A stretch of 64,000 nucleotides of DNA from contig NZ_JAUSVL010000001.1 in NCBI RefSeq assembly GCF_030814695.1, positions 124,001 through 188,000 of the forward strand, read 5' to 3'. Below are positions 9,080-16,921 of this stretch, in pieces (position 1 is the stretch's first letter; every line of letters starts with the position of its first letter). Both the position numbers and the translations under genes were made by a program. This stretch comes from Oligosphaera ethanolica (lineage in GTDB: Bacteria > Verrucomicrobiota > Lentisphaeria > Oligosphaerales > Oligosphaeraceae). The notes under the pieces were generated by a model. It did no database searches, was not told where the DNA came from, and was given only the letters and a program-made list of their open reading frames with translations.

Positions 9080-9568
9080 ATGATTGAATCCACACAACTC
9101 GCATTGCAGCAGGCCGGGGCTTTCTGTGCAATCGGCTTCGCCGCCCTCGGCTCGGCCTACGGCTGCGGCGTCGCCGCCGCGTCCGCCATCGGCGCCTGGA
9201 AAAAATGCTACATCCAAGGCAAAATGGCGCCCTTCCAGCTGTCCATTCTCACCGGCGTGCCCATGTCCCAGACCATCTACGGCCTGATCCTCATGCTGAT
9301 GATCAACGGCAAGGCAAGTAACCCGGCCTGCTGGGCCACTTGCCTGGTCATGGGCGTCCTTGGCGGCATCGCCATCGCCCTCTCCGCAGCCTACCAGGGC
9401 CGCGCCGCCGCCGGCGCCTGCGACGCCTTCGTCGAAACCAGCCAGGGCTTCGTCAATTACCTCATCGTCCTCGGCATTATCGAAACCATCGCCATCTTCG
9501 TCATGGCTTTCGCCATCCTCCTCCTCGGCTCCGTCGGCGTCATGCCCGAAGTCGTCGCCGCAATGTAA
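9080..9568 (+). CDS. atpK: V-type ATP synthase subunit K (rotor ring proteolipid, two hairpins)
   Basis: 162 residues forming four membrane helices by duplication of a two-helix hairpin. A perfect AAGGAG site precedes the ATG. The ion-binding Glu is in helix 4 (LGIIETIAIF); helix 2 has VPMSQTIYGL, where a second carboxylate would be in F-type c subunits. In the Na+-translocating Enterococcus hirae NtpK the ligands are Leu61, Thr64, Gln65, Gln110 and Glu139 with Tyr68 nearby. Here the equivalents appear to be Val, Ser, Gln, Gln (AAYQGRAAAG), Glu and Tyr, which favours Na+ coupling. Last gene of the operon; a weak hairpin (9576-9588) with a T-run at 9599-9605 follows. Confidence 0.93.
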   Translation: MIESTQLALQQAGAFCAIGFAALGSAYGCGVAAASAIGAWKKCYIQGKMAPFQLSILTGVPMSQTIYGLILMLMINGKASNPACWATCLVMGVLGGIAIALSAAYQGRAAAGACDAFVETSQGFVNYLIVLGIIETIAIFVMAFAILLLGSVGVMPEVVAAM

Positions 9569-9593
9569 CCACAACGCGGCCAAGCCGCTGCGA

Positions 9594-9965
9594 AGAGCTT
9601 TTTTTATCCACAGATTACACAGATTACCACAGATTTTTTTTAGATTGGTTGTTTGGCAGTCCACGGCCGGGAGACGGGTGTGGCGCGGGCGTCTCGCCCG
9701 CACCGATCACACACCCGTCTCCCGGCCGTGGCGCGAGCGTCTCGCCCGTCTCCCGGCCGTGGAGTGGGCGTCTCGCCCACTCCGACAAGACGGCTCATTA
9801 GACCGTCCTCGTCATCCACGCCGACCGTACCTGGCCTGTTTCCCGGCCGTGGCGCGGGCGTCTCGCCTGTCTCCCGGCCGTGGCGCGGAGAGCTTTTTTT
9901 ATCCACAGATTACACAGATTACCGCAGATTTTTTTTGAGATTGGTTGTTTGGCAGTCCACGGCCG
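9594..9965. repeat. Two copies of a STDYTDY-type dispersed repeat
   Basis: A ~75-bp segment with the core CCACAGATTACACAGATTAC occurs at about 9594-9668 and again at 9890-9965 in direct orientation, each running into the GGCAGTCCACGGCCG arms of the neighbouring GC-rich repeat. Open frames through it are repeat artefacts. Confidence 0.85.
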
Positions 9966-10019
9966 TGGCGCGGGCGTCTCGCCTGTTTCCCGGCCGTGGC
10001 GCGGGCGTCTCGCCTGTCT

Positions 10020-10560
10020 CCCGGCCGTGGAGTGGGCGTCTCGCCCACTCCGACAAGACGGCTCATTAGACCGTCCTCGCCATCCACGCCGACCGTACCT
10101 CGCCCGTCTCCCGACCGTACCTCGCCCGTCTCCCGGCCGTGGAGTGGGCGTCTCGCCCACTCCGCCAAGACGGCTCATTAGACCGTCCTCGCCATCCACG
10201 CCGACCGTACCTCGCCCGTCTCCCGACCGTACCTGGCCCGTTTCCCGGCCGTGGAGTGGGCGTCTCGCCCACTCCGACAAGACGGCTCATTAGACCGTCC
10301 TCGCCATCCACGCCGACCGTACCTCGCCCGTTTCCCGGCCGTGGAGTGGGCGTCTCGCCCACTCCGACAAGACGGCTCATTAGACCGTCCTCGTCATCCA
10401 CGCCGACCGTACCTGGCCCGTTTCCCGGCCGTGGAGTGGGCGTCTCGCCCACTCCGACAAGACGGCTCATTAGACCGTCCTCGTCATCCACGCCGACCGT
10501 ACCTGGCCCGTTTCCCGGCCGTGGAGTGGGCGTCTCGCCTGTCTCCCGGCCGTGGTCACG
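10020..10560. repeat. Tandem array, 90-bp units with two 112-bp variants
   Basis: The string GGAGTGGGCG recurs at 10029, 10141, 10253, 10343, 10433 and 10523, giving periods of 112, 112, 90, 90 and 90 bp; a further copy lies at 9761. The 112-bp units carry an extra CTCGCCCGTCTCCCGACCGTAC segment. Each unit holds a small hairpin (GTGGGCGTCTCGCCCAC). Units are almost identical over their whole length. Confidence 0.92.
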
Positions 10561-10669
10561 CGCGCGCGTCTCCCGATCGCGAGGGCGGGCTTTCAGCCGG
10601 CCCCGTCAGATGACACCATCAGGCGGACCCAAGCGCGCCACCGGTATCGCTGGCCGCGAAGCGGCAGAA

Positions 10670-10975
10670 GCGCTGAAAGCGCGAAACATACCAGCCCAGG
10701 GCAAGCGACGCCGAAGGCGGAGCGCCGCCCTGGGTGGCGCGCCATGATGGCATTTGAGCGCTGAAAGCGCGAAACATACCAGCCCAGGGCAAGCGACGCC
10801 GAAGGCGGAGCGCCGCCCTGGGTAGCGCGCCATGATGGCATTTGAGCGCTGAAAGCGCGAAACATACCAGCCCAGGGCAAGCGACGCCGAAGGCGGAGCG
10901 CCGCCCTGGGTGGCGCGCCATGATGGCATTTGAGCGCTGAAAGCGCGAAACATACCAGCCCAGGGCAAGCGCCGT
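10670..10975. repeat. Tandem array of four 88-bp units
   Basis: GCGCTGAAAGCGCG starts at 10670, 10758, 10846 and 10934, an exact 88-bp period. The unit contains the CCAGCCCAGGGCAAGC and CGCCCTGGG arms of the dispersed family found at 15.3, 22.9, 29.4, 39.2 and 53.0 kb, so this array is a local expansion of that family. Nothing gene-like is visible in 10976-11132 except the ribosome-binding site of the next gene. Confidence 0.92.
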
Positions 10976-11132
10976 CCCAATGGCGTTCGGACTGATCGCG
11001 ACCGATTTTTTCCCCCTGCGCCGTTCGCAAAATGGCCAATGCGGGTCATCTTACTGGCTATTCTGCCGGCTGCCCGAAGCATGCCAATCGCTGGCGCGAC
11101 ACGGGCCGTGACATCACCATGGAGCGGGGACA

Positions 11133-14100
11133 ATGTCCGAGAACATCATTGAGCGTTATTTAAGTGACATTGGGGGAATTCACAACACCGGCGCGCATGT
11201 TGCCGAGACCTCGTTTTATCCCGCCTTGGAGCGTCTGCTCACGGATATCGGCTCGACGCTGACGCCCAAGGTGCGTTGCGTCATCAACCTCAAGAACAGC
11301 GGCGGGGGCATCCCCGATGGCGGTTTATTCACCGCCGACCAGTTTCGGCACCATGGCTCTGAGCAGTTTGTCGCCGGGGACTTCCTCAAGAGTCAACCGC
11401 CGGCGCGCGGGGTCATTGAGGCAAAAGCGCCCCATGAAGACGTCAACGCCGTTGCCGCCACCGAGCAAGTGCGGCGTTACTGGGAGCACTACCGGGTGGT
11501 GCTGGTGACGAACTTCCGCGCCTTTGTCCTCATCGGCAGCAATCCCGCCGGCCAACCCTGCATGCTGGAGGCGTTTTCACTGGCCGACAGCGCTGACGAG
11601 TTCTGGCGTCTGGTGGGGCACCCCCGAAAAGCCGCTGCCGAGCAAAGCGAGCGATTGCTGGAATATCTCAAACGCGTGCTGCTGTGCAACGCGCCATTGG
11701 CCAGACCCGAGGACGTCGCCGCCATCCTCGCCTCATACGCTCATGACGCCCGACTGCGCATACAAAACACCGAATTGCCGGCTCTGCAAAGCCTTCGCGA
11801 CGCGCTGGAACAAGCCCTCGGTCTCCATTTTGAGGGCGAACGCGGCGAGCACTTCTTCCGCTCGACATTGATCCAGACCCTCTTCTACGGCGTCTTTTCC
11901 GCATGGGTCCTCTGGGCCCGCAACCGACCCGCCAAGATCGCCACCCTGCCGGGATTTCAACAGGCGCTGCATGACAGCTCGGCGTCCTACGGCGCACAGG
12001 CGTATTTCGACTGGCGCACGGCTCAATATTTACTGCGGGTGCCCATGTTGCAGGGGCTTTTCGCGCAAGTGGCCGCTCCGGGGCCTGTCGGCTCCCTGGG
12101 GCTCATCGAAGTCCTCGACTGGACGGCAGCCGCACTCAATCGCGTGGACCACCACGAGTTCTTCAAATCCTTCGATGAAGGCCACGCCGTGCAGTATTTC
12201 TACGAGCCATTCCTGCATGCATTCGACCCAGTGCTGCGCAAGGAACTCGGTGTCTGGTACACTCCCGAGGAAATCGTGCGCTATCAGGTGGAACGAGTGG
12301 ATGCCGTACTGCGCAGCGAGCTGGGCATCGCCGATGGCCTGGCCGACCCCAAGGTCGTGGTCCTCGACCCCTGCTGCGGCACCGGCGCCTACCTCCGCGC
12401 CGTACTCAGACGCATCGCCACCACCCTGCAGGACAAGGGCGGCGACGCACTCATGGCCAACGACCTCAAGCGCGCCGCCATGAACCGAGTCTTCGGTTTC
12501 GAAATTCTCCCGGCGCCTTTTGTCATCGCCCACCTGCAACTCGGCCTGGAACTCGAAACCCTCGGCGCCCCCCTGGGGGACCACGTAGGCCAACCCGAAC
12601 GCGTCGGCGTCTACCTCACCAACGCTCTCACCGGCTGGGAACCACCGAAGGAAAAAGCCAAACAAATCGCCTTCCCCGGCTTCGACAACGAACGCGACGC
12701 CGCCAACAAGGTCAAACAGGAAAAGCCCATCCTCGTCATCATCGGCAATCCGCCCTACAACGCCTACGCCGGAGTCAGCCCCGAAGAAGAAAATGACCTC
12801 GTCCAACCATACAAAGATGGCCTATACACCGAATGGGGTATCAAAAAATTCAACCTCGATGACCTCTATATTCGCTTCTTCCGACTCGCCGAAAAACGCG
12901 TCGCCGAACACGGCGGCAGAGGGGTCGTGTCGTTTATATCGAATTTCTCCTACTTGGGCGACCCGTCCTTCGTGGTCGCTCGACGACGATTTTTGGATGA
13001 ATTTGACGCGATGTGGTTTGACTGCCTCAACGGCGATAGTCGCGAAACCGGCAAGTTGACCCCCGACGGCAATCCCGATCCATCGGTCTTTTCGACGGAA
13101 TGGAACCGCGAGGGCATTCGCGTCGGCACCGCCATCGGACTCCTGGTCAAGCGAAACCGCGAACGAGAACAAACAACGGACACGACGATTCGCTTCCGAC
13201 ACTTCTGGGGCACAAACAAACGAGGCGAGCTCCTCGCCAGTCTCGACGCCGACGATTTCGACGGCCAATACGACGTGGCCAACCCCAGCAAAGACAACCG
13301 CTGGAGCTTCCGACCTTCCGATGTCGCAGACGCTTACCTGGTTTGGCCAAAACTGACGGACCTCTGCGCCGAACCGCCCAGCAACGGCCCCATTGAGCGT
13401 CGTGCTAATTCGCTCATCGTTTTTCCTGACGAAAAAGACCGATTGGCTTTGGTCAAAGACTATTTGGATTCCAGCGTATCCAACGATGACATAACAAGGA
13501 TCGCTTCACCATTCATGACGTCCTCCGGTGAGTTCAACGCCGAAAAGGCTCGTGCTCTTCTCAAAGGGCGTCCATATAACGCCGACAATATCGTTAAATA
13601 TCCATTCAAACCTTTCGACGTCAGACTTGCATATCTTTCCTCCGATATTGCACCATTATTTTCACGCCCATCGCCAACATTGCTACAACAGCGTTTTCCC
13701 GGAAACAAATTTTTCATCACCCGCGACACCGCCGACAAGAATCCTGAAGGACCGCCCTTTTTCTTTGCGCCCCTGGTCTGCGATTATGATTGTATTTCCG
13801 GACATGCCCGCCACTTCCCCCTTCGCCTTCGATCCGTGCCCAAGACCAGCGGCGGCGGCAAGTTTTTGCCCGGCATGGCCGATGAGGCTTCGAACAAGAT
13901 CACGGCGAATTTATCACCGTCGGCGCGGGCCTATCTGTCCTCATTGGGCTATGGCGATGCCGACGGCGACCCGGCGGTGGCAGAGCTGATCTGGTACCAC
14001 GCGTTGGCCATCGGTTATTCGCCGGCCTATCTCCGCGAGCATGCCGACGGCGTCCGCCAGGACTGGCCGCGAATACCCCTGCCCCACACGCGGGAAATCC

Positions 14101-14612
14101 TCGCCGCCTCCGCCGCGCTGGGACGACAAATCGCGGCATTGCTGGACACCGAAGCGCCCGCCCCCGGCGTCACCGCCGGCAAAATACCCGAAAAGCTCAA
14201 GACGATCGCGGTCTTCACCCGCCCGGACGGTAAGCCGGTAAATCTCGCCGCCGGCGATCTCGACCTCAGTGCTGGCTGGGGCCACGCCGGCAAAGGCGGC
14301 GTCACCATGCCCGGTAAAGGCAAGCTCCACAACAACGACGACGGAACCTGCGATGTCTTCCTTAACGACGTCACCTGCTGGCAAAACATCCCCACCGCCG
14401 TCTGGGAATACTGCATCGGCGGCTATCAAGTCATCAAAAAATGGCTGTCGTACCGCGAAAAAACACTCCTCGGACGCGGGCTCACAATCGATGAAGTCCG
14501 CTATGTCACCGACATGGCCCGACGCATCGCCGCACTCGTCGATCTCCATGTATCACTGGACGACAACTACCGCCAAACCTGCACACACGTCTCCCCTTGG
14601 CAAAAAAACTGA
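11133..14612 (+). CDS. Single-chain restriction-modification enzyme (type ISP/IIG-like) with N6-adenine methylase domain
   Basis: 1159 residues. Residues ~1-170 look like a PD-(D/E)xK nuclease: PDG at 61-63 and GVIEAK at 93-98 give D62...E96-x-K98. Next comes a helical linker, then the methylase: SAM motif I LDPCCGTGAYL (near residue 411) and the catalytic NPPY (near residue 537) of gamma-class adenine methyltransferases. The C-terminal ~450 residues contain the likely target-recognition domain. Classical ISP enzymes such as LlaBIII have a helicase between nuclease and methylase; none is seen here, so the architecture is closer to type IIG. It stands alone, flanked by repeats, with GGAG upstream of the ATG. 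Expected role: self versus non-self DNA discrimination. Confidence 0.82.
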   Translation: MSENIIERYLSDIGGIHNTGAHVAETSFYPALERLLTDIGSTLTPKVRCVINLKNSGGGIPDGGLFTADQFRHHGSEQFVAGDFLKSQPPARGVIEAKAPHEDVNAVAATEQVRRYWEHYRVVLVTNFRAFVLIGSNPAGQPCMLEAFSLADSADEFWRLVGHPRKAAAEQSERLLEYLKRVLLCNAPLARPEDVAAILASYAHDARLRIQNTELPALQSLRDALEQALGLHFEGERGEHFFRSTLIQTLFYGVFSAWVLWARNRPAKIATLPGFQQALHDSSASYGAQAYFDWRTAQYLLRVPMLQGLFAQVAAPGPVGSLGLIEVLDWTAAALNRVDHHEFFKSFDEGHAVQYFYEPFLHAFDPVLRKELGVWYTPEEIVRYQVERVDAVLRSELGIADGLADPKVVVLDPCCGTGAYLRAVLRRIATTLQDKGGDALMANDLKRAAMNRVFGFEILPAPFVIAHLQLGLELETLGAPLGDHVGQPERVGVYLTNALTGWEPPKEKAKQIAFPGFDNERDAANKVKQEKPILVIIGNPPYNAYAGVSPEEENDLVQPYKDGLYTEWGIKKFNLDDLYIRFFRLAEKRVAEHGGRGVVSFISNFSYLGDPSFVVARRRFLDEFDAMWFDCLNGDSRETGKLTPDGNPDPSVFSTEWNREGIRVGTAIGLLVKRNREREQTTDTTIRFRHFWGTNKRGELLASLDADDFDGQYDVANPSKDNRWSFRPSDVADAYLVWPKLTDLCAEPPSNGPIERRANSLIVFPDEKDRLALVKDYLDSSVSNDDITRIASPFMTSSGEFNAEKARALLKGRPYNADNIVKYPFKPFDVRLAYLSSDIAPLFSRPSPTLLQQRFPGNKFFITRDTADKNPEGPPFFFAPLVCDYDCISGHARHFPLRLRSVPKTSGGGKFLPGMADEASNKITANLSPSARAYLSSLGYGDADGDPAVAELIWYHALAIGYSPAYLREHADGVRQDWPRIPLPHTREILAASAALGRQIAALLDTEAPAPGVTAGKIPEKLKTIAVFTRPDGKPVNLAAGDLDLSAGWGHAGKGGVTMPGKGKLHNNDDGTCDVFLNDVTCWQNIPTAVWEYCIGGYQVIKKWLSYREKTLLGRGLTIDEVRYVTDMARRIAALVDLHVSLDDNYRQTCTHVSPWQKN

Positions 14613-15725
14613 ACCCGATAAGGGACCGTTCACTAATTGTTAATGTGCGAAATCTTGTGATGAACACTTGAATTTGCGCCAATGTGACCAAAACTCTTCT
14701 TTTACGAAAGTTTTTTTACAATAGCCTCATTATCAATTTGTTATGCATGAATTTGACCCTACGGCGCAAAAACATAACCATTGAATAATGTCAACGCCAA
14801 GTTGAAAGTGTACCACTATCGACATGTATTCTGGCCCCACCTTGACCCCTCTTCTTTTCGGCTTTCTGAGGAGAAAAAGCCGTTTCTTCCTCTTCTTCCA
14901 ATGCTTTCGCGGCCGGAGCCAGGCAAATGCCACTTATGGGCACTTTTCACCTTGCCGTTCACAAATAATGGTGGTTTTCGGCTCGGATCGGACAAATCAC
15001 GTCGTCAGCTCGGCCAAGTTCGGCCCGGAGGGCCGGACCATGCATAACCCCTGGTTGCGGCGCCCGGAGGGCGCCGCAACCAGGGGTGTAACAGCAACAG
15101 CAAATTGCGCCTGAAGGGCGCCACATGAGCTAGGCACGTCTCGTCCTACCACGCCAGAGAGGCAAGGTGTGCATCCATTCTCAATGGCTGACCGCTTACC
15201 TCAGTCAAGTAATCGGTCACCCATTGATAATTAAGCCACAGAGCTTCTGGCTGAGTCAAACGCGCCCGTTTCCCTGGCCGCGAAGCGGCAGAAGCGCTGA
15301 AAGCGCGAAACAGTCCAGCCCAGGGCAAGCAGCGCTGAAAGCGCGCGCCGCCCTGGGTACAACGGCGACTACGTCCGTGTTCCTCGGCCTCTTTGGCCCC
15401 AGTCGGCGCAGCTGACTGGGGCCAAAGAGGCAATGGAACTCACTTACTTACCCGGGGTTGACGTCGCGACATGTCTGGGCGTCCGTTCTCAATGGGTGAC
15501 CGATTTCTCAGTCAATGAATAATTATTGTTTTGCTGGTTGCATGTGCAATAACGTGAGCTAAGCTATCCGATAAATTACGGTGAGCCAATCACGACAAGA
15601 TATTGAGTTTTTCACCAGGGGAAGGCGTCCGGAACCCGAGATCAGAAACAGATGGCGCCGGTATGACGAGGCTGCGGTAGGCCCCCTGTGAAAAGAGCAG
15701 GCGCGACTAGAGGGAGACAGTGATC
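14613..15725. repeat. Gene-free interval made of three dispersed repeat families
   Basis: 14637-14735 resembles 22710-22820, sharing an exact ATGTGCGAAATCTTGTGATG core. 14755-15135 resembles 52555-52755 (GGCGCAAAAACAT..., AAGTTCGGCCCGGAGG, GCGCCCGGAGGGCGCC). 15278-15440 is a copy of the dispersed CAGCCCAGGGCAAGC / GGCCCCAGTCGGC hairpin family. The last 250 bp before 15726 are the leader of the decayed Rhs-like gene. No credible coding region. Confidence 0.8.
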
Positions 15726-16174
15726 ATGACTAGAAACTCGTCGTCTGACCTCCGTTTTTTGTTGCGCTGGCGTGCCGTACCTGTACTAATTGTTGCCATT
15801 CTCCTTCCCATGCAGCTTCTCGCGGCCGACGCCGATATGGACGGGATGGACGATGCCTGGGAGCAGGCCAACGGCTTGAATCCCGCCGTTGACGACGCTC
15901 TGCTTGATCCCGACGAGGACGGCTTGACCAACGTGGAGGAATTGCCAGGCAAGGCAGGAGAAATAAGTCGACTTGTCAATTTTTTAAAAAAATAAAGGAT
16001 GTCGGTGATGCATGTAGCGGCATGAGTGGTGTTGCCAATACTTGTATGAACTTTGCCTCAGATATCGCTCAAGATACATGTTATAATTGTTGTATGGGAA
16101 TTTACAATAGTTATGGAAATGAAATAGGCGGGATTGGATATTTTGTTTGTCATAACATTTGCAGTGAATTTTAA
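15726..16174 (+). pseudogene. Decayed Rhs-like gene: secretion signal plus calcium repeats joined out of frame to a Cys-rich tip
   Basis: The first 89 residues (ATG 15726, AGGGAG site eight bases upstream) have a signal peptide (VPVLIVAILLPMQLLAADA) followed by thrombospondin-3-like Asp repeats (DADMDGMDDAWEQANG, DPDEDGLTNVEE), a common N-terminus of large cell-surface Rhs/YD proteins. That frame ends at 15995 in a T6A7 run. In the next frame an open stretch continues from about 15977 to the TAA at 16172-16174 and encodes a tip with spaced cysteines (DACSGMSG, NTCMNF, DTCYNCCMGIYN, FVCHNICSEF). The whole YD core is missing, and one frameshift separates the two halves. GC content falls sharply at the junction. 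Confidence 0.6.
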
Positions 16175-16195
16175 CATCTAAGCAAAGGTAATACA

Positions 16196-16654
16196 ATGAG
16201 GAAATGTTTATTAACCATATATATCTTTTTATTGTTTATTTTTTTTATTTCGTCGCATGTCGTTTTATCAGAAGATAAACAAGAGATAAATATTGAAAGT
16301 GATTATGTAATTAAAAAATACTCATATGATAAAGCAGGAACCAGTGTTCAAGAAACGTGGCTCAATGGCGTACGTCTTCTAACAATTATTATGAAAAACG
16401 ATAAGATAATTCAACGTGTTTATCATATTAATGATTATTCTCTTATTGAGCATGATGAAGATGGTGATGGAATTTTTGAAAATATTACTATAGTTAAAGA
16501 TCTCAATGAACTATTCAGTTCATTTCGAAGACTTTCAAATGGGAATATTGTTCCTCTACCGATAAAGGAAATTAATAAACTCAAGACAGATTTGAAAGAA
16601 GCCTATTCAGTGACGAATACACTAATTGATACTGTTTCGAAAGACAAAGAATGA
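16196..16654 (+). CDS. Small secreted protein, possible partner of the Rhs-like tip
   Basis: 152 residues with an N-terminal signal or anchor (LLTIYIFLLFIFFISSHVVL) and a soluble remainder containing an EF-hand-like DEDGDGIFE loop. I do not recognise the family. It is AT-rich like the tip just upstream and begins 22 bp after the tip's stop codon, with AAAGG at a good distance. In polymorphic toxin loci the gene directly after the tip is usually its immunity protein, so that is the working hypothesis. A lipoprotein cysteine is not obvious. Confidence 0.6.
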   Translation: MRKCLLTIYIFLLFIFFISSHVVLSEDKQEINIESDYVIKKYSYDKAGTSVQETWLNGVRLLTIIMKNDKIIQRVYHINDYSLIEHDEDGDGIFENITIVKDLNELFSSFRRLSNGNIVPLPIKEINKLKTDLKEAYSVTNTLIDTVSKDKE

Positions 16655-16921
16655 CATTAGGTAGAGGTCATCCGAAAAATGGGTTTTTCCGGGGTTTGCG
16701 AATAGAATAATATTTAACTTTTCTGAGAGGTGAACAAGGCCTTCCAGAAAAAATGCAGTCAACCTCTGCCGTACTTTGAAAATGCCCTTTATAGTGGACC
16801 CCAAAAATTGGATCAGGCAATACATGAAGAAGATCTTCGCAATTGGCTATGCACGGGGAGCTATTGTGTGCCGTCGGCAATTGGACATAGTCAACAAGGT
16901 GGAGGATAGTAGTCCCGTCTC
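16655..16921. other. Short intergenic stretch with a possible IS3/IS150-type end
   Basis: Around 16791-16818 the sequence TAGTGGACCCCAAAAATTGG resembles the inverted-repeat ends of IS150-group elements (TG..CTGACCCC-AAAA-TTGGAC). Only one end is seen. It may mark the deletion or transposition that removed the 5' part of the following Rhs fragment. Weak evidence. Confidence 0.25.

Noticed and set aside
10020..10560. CRISPR-like array (regular 90-bp periodicity)
   Set aside because: The whole unit is conserved; there are no variable spacers and no cas genes nearby.
9640..11133. Many overlapping open frames of 70-200 residues
   Set aside because: They run through tandem and dispersed GC-rich repeats, recur in several frames and have low-complexity Arg/Pro/Ser composition.
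16668..16880. Minus-strand ORFs of 67-70 residues
   Set aside because: No start signals or family motifs; they span a possible IS end and the Rhs leader.
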